In this document: positions 18,698 through 28,349 of the stretch, piece by piece
Layout of the letters: each line of letters opens with the position of its first letter
How positions within the stretch are numbered: the first letter of the stretch is position 1
NCBI RefSeq assembly: GCF_029892445.1
Contig: NZ_JARXVJ010000001.1
Location: 992,001 to 1,056,000 of the forward strand
Direction of reading: 5' to 3'
Source of the DNA: Chryseobacterium sp. H1D6B
Lineage (GTDB): Bacteria > Bacteroidota > Bacteroidia > Flavobacteriales > Weeksellaceae
DNA: 64,000 nt
Notes under the pieces: generated by a model
What the model was told of the DNA's origin: nothing
The model's database searches: none
The model's input: only the letters and a program-made list of their open reading frames with translations
Position numbers and translations under genes: made by a program

Positions 18698-19129
18698 ATG
18701 AAGAAGATAAAAGCTTTTTCAAGCATTGCTGTTATTTTAGCTCTAAACAGCTGTAATGCAAACTATGGAACTAATTATCCTACACTGCGACCTGCTTCCA
18801 GTACTTCTGCAAGTGAAGTAGAAAGAGAATATAATGAACTTTTAAAAAACTACAAACCGGAAACGGCAGAAGTTCTTAATGATATTTTAAATGATTCCTC
18901 AACTAATACTAAAACATCCATTACAGTAGAAAATAAGTCTAGCTGTAATATGGTTCTCACAATAATGGGGAATAATTATATCCGGAAAATACCTATCGGA
19001 GCAGGTAAAATAGGTTACGCTATGGTTCCTAAAAACCAGAATTACAAATTATCATCGATGGTCTGCAGATCGGTCTATCAATCAACAAAATTCATTTCAA
19101 GTTCCTATTCGATTACACTTTCCAATTAA
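18698..19129 (+). CDS. Putative lipoprotein of the same small family
   Basis: 143 aa. The signal peptide ends in a lipobox-like LNSC, so this copy is probably a lipoprotein, unlike the other three. It keeps only a short linker and the C-terminal block (NTKTSITVENKSSCNMVLTIMG, then the late Cys in SSMVCRSVYQSTK). It follows the 18022 gene by 31 bases and is probably in the same transcript. It ends at a bidirectional terminator facing rpsB. Confidence 0.7.
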   Translation: MKKIKAFSSIAVILALNSCNANYGTNYPTLRPASSTSASEVEREYNELLKNYKPETAEVLNDILNDSSTNTKTSITVENKSSCNMVLTIMGNNYIRKIPIGAGKIGYAMVPKNQNYKLSSMVCRSVYQSTKFISSSYSITLSN

Positions 19130-19136
19130 TAAAAAT

Positions 19137-19172
19137 AAAAAGCCGTTAATTAAAATTAGCGGCTTTTTTATT
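19137..19172. terminator. Bidirectional terminator between the lipoprotein gene and rpsB
   Basis: AAAAAGCCGTTAATT pairs with AATTAGCGGCTTTTTT, with A-rich and T-rich flanks. Confidence 0.85.
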
Positions 19173-19190
19173 ATAAAAGATTAAATCTTA

Positions 19191-19952
19191 TTATTCAGCA
19201 TCGAAATCAGCATCTGTCTCTGCAGATACTTTTTCTCCTTCTTCTTTAGACTTTTCTTTATCAGCTTTTCTTTGAGACTGACCATCTTTGATAGAATCAG
19301 AAACAATGTTTAAGATCATATCGATAGACTTAGAAGCATCATCGTTTCCAGGGATAACGAAGTCAACTTTTCTAGGATCAGAGTTTGTATCAACAATACC
19401 GAAAACTGGAATCCCTAATTTCTTAGCTTCAGTTACAGCAATGTGTTCTCTCATGATATCTACTACAAAGATTGCAGAAGGAAGACGAACCATGTCAGAG
19501 ATAGAACCTAAGTTCTTCTCAAGGTTAGCTCTTTGTCTGTCAACTTGAAGTCTTTCTTTTTTAGATAAAGTTTCGAACGTACCGTCTTTTTTCATTTTGT
19601 CGATAGAGTTCATTTTCTTAACAGCCTTTCTGATAGTAACAAAGTTTGTTAACATACCTCCTGGCCATCTTTCTGTAATATAAGGCATATTAAGTTCTGA
19701 AGCGTGTTTTGCAACCACTTCTTTTGCTTGCTTTTTAGTAGCTACAAAAAGAACTTTTTTACCTGCAGAAGTTAATTTTTCTAAAGCGTTACAAGCTTCA
19801 TCCAATTTCACTGCTGTTTTATGTAAGTCTACAATGTGAATACCATTTTTCTCCATAAAAATGTATGGAGCCATATTTGGATTCCACTTTCTAGTCATGT
19901 GACCGAAGTGTACACCAGCCTCTAGAAGGTCTTTTACATTTGCTTTTGCCAT
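19191..19952 (-). CDS. rpsB: 30S ribosomal protein S2
   Basis: S2 family, 253 aa. It starts MAKANVKDLLEAGVHFGHMTRKWNPNM with the signature AGVHFGH, and continues with RWPGGMLTNF and FGIVDTNSDPRKVDFVIPGNDD. The C-terminal tail is acidic and low in complexity, as in other flavobacteria. It is downstream of rpsI on the same strand, but 180 bp separate them and that gap holds a degenerate repeat tract. tsf does not follow it. Confidence 0.97.
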   Translation of the reverse strand: MAKANVKDLLEAGVHFGHMTRKWNPNMAPYIFMEKNGIHIVDLHKTAVKLDEACNALEKLTSAGKKVLFVATKKQAKEVVAKHASELNMPYITERWPGGMLTNFVTIRKAVKKMNSIDKMKKDGTFETLSKKERLQVDRQRANLEKNLGSISDMVRLPSAIFVVDIMREHIAVTEAKKLGIPVFGIVDTNSDPRKVDFVIPGNDDASKSIDMILNIVSDSIKDGQSQRKADKEKSKEEGEKVSAETDADFDAE

Positions 19953-20054
19953 GTCTTTGTTTTTTGTTAGTTTACTTTCCGTTTCTTAAACAATCAACAA
20001 CTTCTTTAGATGGGAGAAGTGTTTGGATGCTAAACGTAACGGGCAATTTTTTGT

Positions 20055-20135
20055 TTAGATAAATAGATTTTAGATATAAGATAACAGACTGAAAAAAATC
20101 TGAATCTGATAACCGGCATCTGAAGTCTGAAATTA
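20055..20135. repeat. Degenerate TCTGAAATC-like intergenic tract between rpsI and rpsB
   Basis: Imperfect tandem words such as AGATTTTAGATATAAG, AATCTGAATCTGATAACC and ATCTGAAGTCTGAAATT fill this gap. A similar tract lies before aroA (63613-63785). This is not coding in any frame. Confidence 0.45.
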
Positions 20136-20519
20136 ACGTTTTGAGAATTGGAATCTCTTTCTTGCTTTTTTCTGACCTGGTTTCTTTCTTTCTACCATTC
20201 TTGCATCTCTTGTAAGTAAACCAGCTGGTTTTAATGCTAATCTGAATTCAGCATTAATTTCGCATAAAGCTCTTGAAATACCTAATCTGATTGCTTCTGC
20301 TTGTCCTGTATTTCCACCACCGAAAACATTTACGGTAACGTCATACTGACCAACAGTTTCAGTAAGGATAAATGGTTGATTTACTTTGTAAACCATCACG
20401 TCTGTAGAAAAATAATCTTTAGCGTCTTTACCGTTTACTGTAATGTTACCAGAACCTGGTTTTACATAAACTCTTGCTACAGAAGTTTTTCTTCTTCCTA
20501 TTTTATGAACTGTAGACAT
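20133..20519 (-). CDS. rpsI: 30S ribosomal protein S9
   Basis: S9 family, 128 aa. It has the [20 protein letters not shown] start, the motif [19 protein letters not shown] and the basic C-terminal tail [17 protein letters not shown], which reaches the ribosomal P site. It starts 5 bases after rplM ends, forming the standard L13-S9 operon. Confidence 0.97.
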   Translation of the reverse strand: MSTVHKIGRRKTSVARVYVKPGSGNITVNGKDAKDYFSTDVMVYKVNQPFILTETVGQYDVTVNVFGGGNTGQAEAIRLGISRALCEINAEFRLALKPAGLLTRDARMVERKKPGQKKARKRFQFSKR

Positions 20520-20524
20520 ATTAA

Positions 20525-20980
20525 TTATTTAAATTCGTTAATATTAATTGTTTTTGGCTGTTGAGCTTCATGCTTGTGCTCAGTCCCTTCATATAAATGA
20601 AGATTTTTAAGCAAAGCCGATCCTAATTTGTTCTTAGGAAGCATTCCTTTTACAGATCTTTCTAATACTTTTAAAGAATCTTTCTTTTGAAGTTCAGCAG
20701 CTGTCATAGACTTTTGACCACCAGGATAACCTGTATGCCAAATGTAAGTCTTATCAGCCCACTTATTTCCGGAAAGCGTAATTTTCCCAGCATTCAAAAC
20801 AATAACGTTATCACCACAATCTACGTGAGGTGTAAAGTTTGTTTTGTGCTTACCTCTCAAAATCTTTGCAACCTGAGAAGCTAATCTCCCCAATGGTTGT
20901 CCTTCAGCGTCTACCACAACCCATTCTTTATTAGCAGTAGCTTTGTTCGCTGAAACAGTTTTGTAACTTAATGTATTCAC
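20525..20980 (-). CDS. rplM: 50S ribosomal protein L13
   Basis: L13 family, 151 aa. It has the [25 protein letters not shown] start, the [20 protein letters not shown] motif and [11 protein letters not shown]. It is the first gene of the rplM-rpsI unit. A -7 box lies upstream at 21026-21033 on the minus strand, giving a leader of about 40 nt that contains a CCCTTAGAGGG inverted repeat. Confidence 0.97.
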   Translation of the reverse strand: MNTLSYKTVSANKATANKEWVVVDAEGQPLGRLASQVAKILRGKHKTNFTPHVDCGDNVIVLNAGKITLSGNKWADKTYIWHTGYPGGQKSMTAAELQKKDSLKVLERSVKGMLPKNKLGSALLKNLHLYEGTEHKHEAQQPKTININEFK

Positions 20981-21025
20981 ACGTTTTAGTTAAAGATTAA
21001 ACATAATTTTCCCTCTAAGGGTGTG

Positions 21026-21033
21026 CAAAGGTA
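21026..21033 (-). promoter_or_regulatory. Promoter -7 box for rplM-rpsI
   Basis: TACCTTTG on the minus strand matches TAnnTTTG exactly, about 46 bases upstream of the rplM ATG. Confidence 0.6.
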
Positions 21034-21128
21034 CAAATAAATTTTGTAATCGGAAAACATATTTTACTTAATCTGCTGTTTATAAGTTTTGCTTAAACGA
21101 TTATGCATTTTTGTATTTTAACATCTTC

Positions 21129-21235
21129 TTGGCATAAATATTGTAAAATGACCTTACGATGAAAAAAACACTTTAGAAGATTCTAAAAACACAACTGATA
21201 AAGCAAAGAGTTTGGCTACTAAACTCTTTCTTTAT
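21129..21235 (+). ncRNA. Candidate small RNA with sigma-54-like promoter
   Basis: In the 375-bp gap between rplM and the DUF3667 gene, TTGGCATAAATATTGTA (21129-21145) has GG and TG at the 10-base spacing of a -24/-12 sigma-54 promoter, although the -12 element is GT rather than GC. About 60-75 bases on, AAAGAGTTT pairs with AAACTCTTT (21205-21229), followed by T-rich sequence, as in a terminator. The ~80-nt transcript would contain no convincing ORF. This is a candidate only. Confidence 0.3.
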
Positions 21236-21350
21236 TAGATTTTCCATAATCATTATAAATAATGTTTACTATTATCATTATTCCGTATTAATAAAAATTA
21301 GATTTTATATTAATTTAATTCCAAAAATTACATTTCTTTCGTGAAATAAT

Positions 21351-21358
21351 TATATTTG
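21351..21358 (+). promoter_or_regulatory. Promoter -7 box for the DUF3667 gene
   Basis: TATATTTG lies 19 bases before the ATG at 21377. This argues against the in-frame TTG at 21356, which overlaps the box. Confidence 0.6.
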
Positions 21359-21376
21359 CTCAAAATCCTAACAACT

Positions 21377-22468
21377 ATGAGCCACGGAAAAATAAGAGAA
21401 GAAAAAAACTGCCTTAACTGCGGACATCTAGTAGAAGAAAGATTCTGCCCGCACTGCGGACAAGAAAATATCGAAACCCGACAGCCTTTTTATTATTTAT
21501 TCACGCATTTCATAGAGGATTTTACGCATTATGACGGGCAGTTCTGGAAAACAATAAAGTATCTCCTCTTCCGCCCTGGTAAACTTACCAAAGAATATGC
21601 TTCAGGTAAAAGACAGATTTATGTAGCACCAGTAAAACTCTATATTTTCATCAGTTTTATTACGTTCCTGCTTCCAGCATTTATTCCGGATTATGATACA
21701 AAAAAAATGGAAGAGAATAAACACAGCGCTACGGAACAGGAAGAAAAAATAAAACAGGAAATAAACAAACTGCAAAAAGCCAATCAACTTCCAAAAACAG
21801 CGCAGATAACAACCGATACTTTACAAAATAAGAATTCAAAAAAAAATATAGATATAGGTATAGATAACGAAGATCAGTTTATAGAAAGTGCATTTACAGA
21901 CAACAATGTAATTCTTGGAGCAAAAAATCTGAAACAATATGATTCCTTACATACAGTAACTGGAAAATCCTATTATACGTACTTAAGACCTTATGCAAAG
22001 AAAAATTTTGAATTAAAAGAGAAAGGATATACTCAAAAAGAAATACAGGAGCGATTCAGAGAAACATTTATTCATACCCTTCCCAAAGCCCTTTTTGTTT
22101 ATCTGCCTATATTTGCTTTCTTTTTATGGCTGTTTCACAATAAGAAAAAATGGTGGTATTTTGATCATGGTATTTTCACCCTGCACTATTTTTCTTTCCT
22201 GCTGCTAAGTATACTCATGTATATTATTCTAGAAAGAATTACATCCCTATTACCTGATTATACGATTTTAGATATACTTTCCTTTTTAGCATATACTGCA
22301 TTGTTTCTCTATATGTGTACTTATTTCTTTATTGCTCATCATAGAGTCTACGAAACAAGAAAAAGCATGAGCATTCTAACCGGTATTTCACTATTCATCG
22401 TCAATCTGGCTGGATTACTGTTAATGCTTATTATATTATTCTATCTCAGCTTTATTATGCTGCATTAA
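21377..22468 (+). CDS. DUF3667 domain membrane protein
   Basis: 363 aa from the ATG at 21377. An N-terminal zinc-ribbon-like pair of motifs (CLNCGH and CPHCGQ) is followed by the DUF3667 signature (HFIEDFTHYDGQFWKTIKYLLFRPGKL). A first transmembrane segment (LYIFISFITFLLPAFI) comes next, then a long charged loop rich in Lys/Glu/Asn, and then about four further membrane segments in the C-terminal third. The role of the family is unknown. It overlaps the convergent gene at its stop codon by four bases. Confidence 0.85.
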   Translation: MSHGKIREEKNCLNCGHLVEERFCPHCGQENIETRQPFYYLFTHFIEDFTHYDGQFWKTIKYLLFRPGKLTKEYASGKRQIYVAPVKLYIFISFITFLLPAFIPDYDTKKMEENKHSATEQEEKIKQEINKLQKANQLPKTAQITTDTLQNKNSKKNIDIGIDNEDQFIESAFTDNNVILGAKNLKQYDSLHTVTGKSYYTYLRPYAKKNFELKEKGYTQKEIQERFRETFIHTLPKALFVYLPIFAFFLWLFHNKKKWWYFDHGIFTLHYFSFLLLSILMYIILERITSLLPDYTILDILSFLAYTALFLYMCTYFFIAHHRVYETRKSMSILTGISLFIVNLAGLLLMLIILFYLSFIMLH

Positions 22469-22797
22469 TTACGCAGTGATTTGCTTGCACGAAAACTAGC
22501 AATTAAATAATAAGCCACAAAAACGGTAGAAAATTTAAGGATGGAAGGAACAGCCAGCTTTAAATTAAAAATAATAGATCCTATTAAAACCAGTATTGCC
22601 ATACCGGCAAAAGACAATCCTAATTTTTGAGGCAGGGTAAACTTTGGGCTGTCTAGATAATAGGCCATCCCCCAGGCAAATCCAAAAGCAAATGCATAAT
22701 ACAAATCGAGACCGATATTTTGGCTGCTCAGGAAAAAATAATTGATAAGGAAACTGACCACCGTTCCCAGTGCGAAATAGATCAAAGCTTTCTGCAT
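22465..22797 (-). CDS. Small integral membrane protein
   Basis: 110 aa with four hydrophobic segments (starting ALIYFALGTVVSFLINYFF, YYAFAFGFAWGMAYYL, LGLSFAGMAILVLIGSIIF and FSTVFVAYYLIASF). There is no domain I recognise. It is convergent with the DUF3667 gene and shares four bases with it. Confidence 0.7.
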   Translation of the reverse strand: MQKALIYFALGTVVSFLINYFFLSSQNIGLDLYYAFAFGFAWGMAYYLDSPKFTLPQKLGLSFAGMAILVLIGSIIFNLKLAVPSILKFSTVFVAYYLIASFRASKSLRN

Positions 22798-22944
22798 ACT
22801 GTAAAATATTCTGCAAAAGTAAATAATTTACTTATTATTTCTACCTAACAGATTGGTTAAATGGTGGACACCCAATTCAATAAAAACATATAAAGAACTG
22901 AAAAACAGAAACATCAACTTAAATCTCATGTTCTTATTTATTAT

Positions 22945-22952
22945 TATATTTG
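22945..22952 (+). promoter_or_regulatory. Promoter -7 box for icmF
   Basis: TATATTTG lies 28 bases before the ATG at 22980. It overlaps the alternative in-frame TTG at 22950, which is therefore unlikely to be the start. Confidence 0.6.
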
Positions 22953-22979
22953 GGAATTCAGAAATTTTCTAGATCTTTT

Positions 22980-25900
22980 ATGGAAACCCAAAAATATACT
23001 CCTAAAAACAAAGTAAGAATTGTAACAGCCGCGTCATTATTTGACGGGCATGATGCAGCGATTAATATTATGCGCCGTGTTATTCAGGGAACAGGATGCG
23101 AAGTAATCCACCTTGGACACGATAAATCAGCAGAAGAAGTTGTAAATACAGCTATTCAGGAAGATGCAAACGCAATTGCTTTAACCTCATATCAAGGAGG
23201 TCACAATGAATATTTTAAATATATCTATGACCTTTTAAGAGAAAAAAATTCTCCCCAGATCAAAATTTTCGGCGGTGGCGGCGGTGTAATTCTGCCTGAA
23301 GAAATCAAAGATTTGATGGACTACGGAATCGATAGAATCTACTCTCCAGATGACGGGCGGGAACTCGGCCTTCAGGGAATGATCGATGACCTGGTAAACA
23401 GATCAGATTTTGCCACAGGAAAAGATGTAAAAGCTGAAGACTTAGATTCAATTGATTTTGAAAATTCTACCAGCATTGCTAAAATCATTTCAGCTGTTGA
23501 GAACTTCTCAGATGAAAAACCGGAATTGGTAAAAGCTATTGACGAAAAATCAAAAGACTTAAATATCCCGATCATTGGTATCACCGGAACTGGTGGTGCT
23601 GGAAAATCCTCTTTAACGGATGAATTAGTAAGACGTTTCTTACGTTCCAATACAGATAAAAAAATTGCGATCATTTCTATTGACCCTTCTAAAAAGAAAA
23701 CAGGAGGGGCTCTTTTAGGCGACAGGATCCGTATGAATGCGATCAATGATCCCAGAGTGTATATGCGCTCTATGGCAACCAGAGAAAATAACGTTTCTGT
23801 TTCGCCCTTCATTCATTCAGCATTAAATGTATTAAAATTAGCTCAGCCGGATGTTATTATCCTGGAAACTTCAGGGATCGGACAGTCAGGTTCAGAAGTT
23901 TCAGATTTTGCTGATGTTTCTATGTACGTAATGACTCCTGAATATGGGGCTTCTACACAGCTGGAGAAAATCGACATGTTAGATTATGCAGATCTAGTTG
24001 CTTTAAATAAATCTGACAAGCGTGGTGCTTTAGATGCCCTGCAGGCTGTAAAAAAGCAGTTCCAGAGAAACCATCTTTTATGGGAAAGCCCGCTGGATGA
24101 TATGCCTGTATATGCTACAAAAGCCTCTCAATTTAATGACCATGGAACAACAGAGCTTTACAACAGACTTATTGAAAAAGTAAACGACAAGTTTTCTGAT
24201 TTAAATTTAAAAACTTTTGTTGAGCAGGAAATTACAGAAGAAGTAACGATCATTCCTCCAAAAAGAGTCCGTTATTTATCTGAAATCGTTGAAAATAATA
24301 AACAATATGATTCAAACGTTCAGAAACAGGCTGAACTGGCGAGAAAAATGTATCATATTGCTGGTGTTAAAAATATAATTTCCAATGAAATTCTAGATAC
24401 CGAATATCAAAAGGCAGAAAAAGACCTGCAGCAGGAAAACATAGACTTCCTAAACAACTGGGAGGATACTAAAAAAGCTTTCCATGCAGAGTTTTATTCT
24501 TATTTCGTACGTGGAAAAGAAATTAAAGTTGAAACCTCAACAGAATCTTTATCCCATCTAAAAATCCCTAAAATTGCTTTGCCTAAGTATACCGATTGGG
24601 GAGATCTTATTTTGTGGAAAGGACAGGAAAACCTTCCGGGAGGCTTCCCGTATACTGCTGGAATTTATCCTTTCAAAAGAACAGGTGAAGATCCAACAAG
24701 GATGTTTGCTGGAGAAGGAGGACCTGAAAGAACAAACAGAAGATTCCACTACGTTTCTGCAGAAATGCCTGCAAAACGTTTATCAACGGCTTTTGACTCT
24801 GTAACCTTATATGGACAAGACCCTGCCCTACCGCCGGATATTTATGGTAAGATCGGAAACGCAGGAGTTTCAATTGCTACTCTAGATGATGCTAAAAAAC
24901 TATATTCGGGATTTGATTTAGTCAATGCAATGACTTCTGTTTCAATGACGATCAATGGACCGGCTCCAATGCTTTTAGCTTTTTTCATGAACGCTGCAAT
25001 TGACCAGAATGTTGAAAAATATATTGCTGAAAATAAATTAGAAGCTAATATTGAAACTGCATTAAAAGCTAAATTTGACGATAAAGGTATAGACAGACCC
25101 CGATACAACGGAGAATTGCCCCCTTCTAACAACGGTTTAGGTTTAAAACTTTTAGGACTTACCGGAGACGAAGTAATTCCGTCTGATGCTTACGAGAAAA
25201 TCAAAGCACATACGATTGCGACAGTCCGTGGTACAGTTCAGGCTGATATCTTAAAAGAAGACCAGGCGCAGAATACCTGTATTTTCTCTACTGAATTCGC
25301 TCTAAGATTAATGGGTGACGTTCAGGAGTATTTTATTACAGAAAAAGTAAGAAATTTCTATTCGGTGTCTATTTCAGGATATCACATTGCTGAGGCTGGA
25401 GCGAATCCGGTTTCTCAGTTAGCATTTACACTGGCAAACGGTTTCACGTATGTGGAATATTATTTAAGCCGCGGAATGGATATCAACGATTTTGCACCTA
25501 ACCTATCTTTCTTCTTTTCAAACGGTATCGATCCAGAATATTCTGTAATCGGACGTGTAGCAAGAAGAATCTGGGCAAAAGCAATGAAGTTGAAATATGG
25601 AGCTGACGAAAGAAGCCAGATGCTGAAATACCACATCCAGACTTCAGGACGTTCTCTTCACGCTCAGGAAATTGATTTCAATGATATCAGAACAACGCTT
25701 CAGGCATTGTATGCTATCTATGACAACTGTAATTCACTTCACACCAATGCTTATGATGAAGCGATCACCACACCTACTGAACAGTCGGTAAGAAGAGCAA
25801 TGGCCATCCAGCTGATCATTAATAAAGAATTAGGATTGGCTAAAAATGAAAACCCGTTACAAGGTTCATTTATCATCGAAGAATTAACAGATCTAGTAGA

Positions 25901-26327
25901 AGAAGCTGTATACACTGAATTCGACAGAATCACAGAAAGAGGCGGTGTTCTTGGAGCAATGGAAACGATGTACCAGCGTTCTAAGATCCAGGAAGAATCT
26001 ATGCATTACGAATGGCTGAAACATACTGGTGAATATCCAATCATCGGAGTAAATACTTTCCTTGGAAAAGACGGTTCGCCTACAGTACGTCCAGGAGAAG
26101 TAATACGTTCTACCGAAGAAGAAAAACAGGTTCAGATCGAAACTCTTCAAAACTTCCAGAAAGCTAATGAAGATAAGTCTGAGGCCGCTTTAAAACGATT
26201 ACAGTATGCAGCGATCAACCAGCAGAACTTATTTGGAGTGATGATGGACGCAGTGAAATATTGTTCTCTAGGACAAATCACCAACGCTTTATTTGAAGTG
26301 GGAGGTAAGTACAGAAGAAATATGTAA
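22980..26327 (+). CDS. icmF: Fused isobutyryl-CoA mutase (B12-binding, MeaB-like GTPase and mutase domains)
   Basis: 1115 aa. Residues ~1-140 are a cobalamin-binding domain ([13 protein letters not shown]). Residues ~190-400 are a MeaB-type G-protein chaperone with P-loop [16 protein letters not shown] and NKSD. Residues ~540-1115 are the acyl-CoA mutase barrel ([19 protein letters not shown]). This order is the IcmF fusion that interconverts isobutyryl- and butyryl-CoA by an adenosylcobalamin radical. Phe565, in YPFKR, and Gln764, in AQNTCI, sit where methylmalonyl-CoA mutase has the Tyr and Arg that bind the carboxylate. That supports isobutyryl rather than methylmalonyl specificity. A related substrate such as pivalyl- or isovaleryl-CoA cannot be excluded. 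Confidence 0.92.
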   Translation: METQKYTPKNKVRIVTAASLFDGHDAAINIMRRVIQGTGCEVIHLGHDKSAEEVVNTAIQEDANAIALTSYQGGHNEYFKYIYDLLREKNSPQIKIFGGGGGVILPEEIKDLMDYGIDRIYSPDDGRELGLQGMIDDLVNRSDFATGKDVKAEDLDSIDFENSTSIAKIISAVENFSDEKPELVKAIDEKSKDLNIPIIGITGTGGAGKSSLTDELVRRFLRSNTDKKIAIISIDPSKKKTGGALLGDRIRMNAINDPRVYMRSMATRENNVSVSPFIHSALNVLKLAQPDVIILETSGIGQSGSEVSDFADVSMYVMTPEYGASTQLEKIDMLDYADLVALNKSDKRGALDALQAVKKQFQRNHLLWESPLDDMPVYATKASQFNDHGTTELYNRLIEKVNDKFSDLNLKTFVEQEITEEVTIIPPKRVRYLSEIVENNKQYDSNVQKQAELARKMYHIAGVKNIISNEILDTEYQKAEKDLQQENIDFLNNWEDTKKAFHAEFYSYFVRGKEIKVETSTESLSHLKIPKIALPKYTDWGDLILWKGQENLPGGFPYTAGIYPFKRTGEDPTRMFAGEGGPERTNRRFHYVSAEMPAKRLSTAFDSVTLYGQDPALPPDIYGKIGNAGVSIATLDDAKKLYSGFDLVNAMTSVSMTINGPAPMLLAFFMNAAIDQNVEKYIAENKLEANIETALKAKFDDKGIDRPRYNGELPPSNNGLGLKLLGLTGDEVIPSDAYEKIKAHTIATVRGTVQADILKEDQAQNTCIFSTEFALRLMGDVQEYFITEKVRNFYSVSISGYHIAEAGANPVSQLAFTLANGFTYVEYYLSRGMDINDFAPNLSFFFSNGIDPEYSVIGRVARRIWAKAMKLKYGADERSQMLKYHIQTSGRSLHAQEIDFNDIRTTLQALYAIYDNCNSLHTNAYDEAITTPTEQSVRRAMAIQLIINKELGLAKNENPLQGSFIIEELTDLVEEAVYTEFDRITERGGVLGAMETMYQRSKIQEESMHYEWLKHTGEYPIIGVNTFLGKDGSPTVRPGEVIRSTEEEKQVQIETLQNFQKANEDKSEAALKRLQYAAINQQNLFGVMMDAVKYCSLGQITNALFEVGGKYRRNM

Positions 26328-26352
26328 TTTCTATTCAGCATATAATTATTAA

Positions 26353-26379
26353 AATCTCCCTATTTTTGGGAGATTTTTT
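26353..26379 (+). terminator. Terminator of icmF
   Basis: AATCTCCC pairs with GGGAGATT, followed by T6. The loop contains TATTTTTG (26361-26368), a match to the -7 consensus 22 bases before the next ATG, so terminator and next promoter may overlap. Confidence 0.8.
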
Positions 26380-26389
26380 ACTTTACATA

Positions 26390-27100
26390 ATGAAACCAAA
26401 AGCCGTATTCAACTGGAGCAGCGGAAAAGATTCCGCTCTTGCTCTTTACAGAATTCTAAAAAATGACAATTATGAAGTCTCTTCTCTTCTCACCAGTATC
26501 AATGAAGAATATCAGCGTATTTCAATGCACGGAGTTCATGTAAGGCTTTTGGAAAAGCAGGCTTCAAGTCTCGGCATTCCTTTACTTAAAATGGAAATCC
26601 CAAAAGAACCGTCAATGGAGCAGTATCATGAGATCATGACTAATACAATGACAGCGCTGCAGTCTAAAGGAATTACCCATTCAATTTTTGGAGATATTTT
26701 TTTAGAAGACCTGTGTAAATATCGTGAGGAACAATTAAAAACAGTAGGAATGAATGCTGTTTTTCCCCTTTGGAAAGAAAATACCTTAGACCTCATCAAT
26801 GAGTTTTTGGATCTGGGATTTAAAACTATTGTCACCTGCGTCAATGAAACCTATCTTGATAAAAGTTTTGCAGGAAGAATGATTGATAAAGACTTCATCA
26901 TTGATCTGCCTAAAAATGTTGATCCCTGCGGCGAGAATGGAGAATTCCATACATTTACTTTTGACGGACCTCTATTTACTCAACCTATCCAATTTGAAAT
27001 TGGAGAAATTGTAAAAAAAACATATCCGAAACCTAAATCTGATTCAGATGAAATAAATGAAGACTATGCTTTTTGGTTCTGTGATTTAATTGATCGATAA
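26390..27100 (+). CDS. Diphthine-ammonia ligase-like ATP pyrophosphatase
   Basis: 236 aa from the ATG at 26390. The N-terminal NWSSGKDSALAL is the PP-loop of the adenine nucleotide alpha-hydrolase fold. Later motifs (FGDIFLEDLCKYREEQL, then VDPCGENGEFHTFTFDGPLF) are those of the Dph6/MJ0570 family. In archaea and eukaryotes this family amidates diphthine on EF-2. Bacteria lack diphthamide, so the substrate here is unknown. The upstream in-frame TTG at 26366 lies in the preceding terminator and is rejected. Confidence 0.85.
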   Translation: MKPKAVFNWSSGKDSALALYRILKNDNYEVSSLLTSINEEYQRISMHGVHVRLLEKQASSLGIPLLKMEIPKEPSMEQYHEIMTNTMTALQSKGITHSIFGDIFLEDLCKYREEQLKTVGMNAVFPLWKENTLDLINEFLDLGFKTIVTCVNETYLDKSFAGRMIDKDFIIDLPKNVDPCGENGEFHTFTFDGPLFTQPIQFEIGEIVKKTYPKPKSDSDEINEDYAFWFCDLIDR

Positions 27101-27129
27101 TAAATTTTACTTGAAAAATTGACAAATAT

Positions 27130-27160
27130 AAAATCTCTCACAGTTGGGAGATTTTTTTTA
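27130..27160 (+). terminator. Terminator after the ATP pyrophosphatase gene
   Basis: AAATCTCTCA pairs imperfectly with TGGGAGATTT, followed by T8. Confidence 0.8.
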
Positions 27161-27180
27161 TTATTGTAAAAAATACACTC

Positions 27181-28323
27181 ATGACTAAAAAATTTACCTT
27201 AAACTTCTTGATGTTTATTGTCCTCCTTCTCACATTTTCCTGCAAAACTGAAACACAAAAATCCGTCATTGTAGATAAAAATGCCATTATTGACAGTACG
27301 ATTACAAGCTTCGAGAAAAAATTAGTTACCCAGCAGATCGATTCTATTTTCAAAAAATACAATTTTAACGGAAGTATTGCAGTTTTTAAAGATGCTGCTG
27401 AGTTATACAGAAATAACAATGGTTTTTCTGATTTTAAAAACAAAGTAAAAATTGACGGCAGTACGGTCTTCGCAATTGGTTCGGTCACCAAGCAGTTTAC
27501 AGCTGTTTTGATTTTACTTCAAATGGAGCAGGGAAAGCTCAGTTTAGAGGATAAAGTTTCAAAATATGTAAAGGGATTTCAGACAAAAGAATATGAAAAC
27601 ATTACTATTCATCAGCTTTTAAACCACACATCAGGATTAAATACTTTTGGCGGAAAATTATTGTTTAAAAGCGGTTCAGATTTCTTCTATTCTAATGATG
27701 GTTTTAATGCTTTGGGAAAAGTTATAGAAAAAGTTTCGGGCAGATCTTATAATGACAATCTTTTAGATCTTTTTAAAAAAGCAGGAATGACCAGCTCATC
27801 CATAGGAGATGATTTCAAAGGGAAAAATTTTGCTGGAGCTTACCTTGGAAATGAAAAAACTTTCGAGAAAATTCAAAATATGCCGGAAAGACTTGGAGGA
27901 AAAGAAATTGGAATTCCAGCGGGAGGCATTCTTTCAACAGTAGAAGATTTACACAGCTGGAATAATGCTCTGTATGGAGGGAAAATTCTAAAGCCGCAAA
28001 GCCTTGAAAAGTTCACTTCTAAAAGTGCAGAAAGGCATCATGCTATTTTTGGAAAAATGGGATACGGCTACGGGATCATGCTAAATACCGGAAAACCAAA
28101 AGCATATTTCCACAGCGGCTACATAAAAGGTTCTCCATCATTGAACATTTATTATCCAGAAACTAAAACCTCCGTTATTATCCTGTCTAATATCGCCGAT
28201 GAATCAAAAGGGAAAAATTTCATTTTCAAACCTCATATTGAAGTCAAAAAAATTATGGATAATGTTGAAAATACGGTTATTGGTCTGCGAAAAGAAATAA
28301 TTAATCCTGCAGTAAAAAAATAA
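27181..28323 (+). CDS. Serine hydrolase lipoprotein (class C beta-lactamase/DD-peptidase fold)
   Basis: 380 aa. The signal peptide ends in a lipobox-like TFSC. It has the penicillin-binding fold motifs: S-V-T-K at Ser101-Lys104 (SxxK nucleophile), Y-S-N at Tyr170 (YxN) and H-S-G at 311-313 in place of KTG, the usual form in esterase-type family members. HQLLNHTSGL and GIPAGGILSTVEDL are also typical. It is probably a periplasmic or outer-membrane peptidase or esterase; true beta-lactamase activity is not implied. Confidence 0.88.
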   Translation: MTKKFTLNFLMFIVLLLTFSCKTETQKSVIVDKNAIIDSTITSFEKKLVTQQIDSIFKKYNFNGSIAVFKDAAELYRNNNGFSDFKNKVKIDGSTVFAIGSVTKQFTAVLILLQMEQGKLSLEDKVSKYVKGFQTKEYENITIHQLLNHTSGLNTFGGKLLFKSGSDFFYSNDGFNALGKVIEKVSGRSYNDNLLDLFKKAGMTSSSIGDDFKGKNFAGAYLGNEKTFEKIQNMPERLGGKEIGIPAGGILSTVEDLHSWNNALYGGKILKPQSLEKFTSKSAERHHAIFGKMGYGYGIMLNTGKPKAYFHSGYIKGSPSLNIYYPETKTSVIILSNIADESKGKNFIFKPHIEVKKIMDNVENTVIGLRKEIINPAVKK

Positions 28324-28349
28324 TCCGAGGAATTCATTATCTTCAAGCT

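Noticed and set aside
21180..21240. Small protein in the candidate sRNA (reading EKNTLEDSKNTTDKAKSLA)
   Set aside because: The frame has no start codon and is closed by a stop just upstream.
27181..28323. Beta-lactamase resistance gene
   Set aside because: It has SxxK and YxN but HSG in place of KTG, plus a lipobox. It fits the broader serine hydrolase family, and resistance is not supported.
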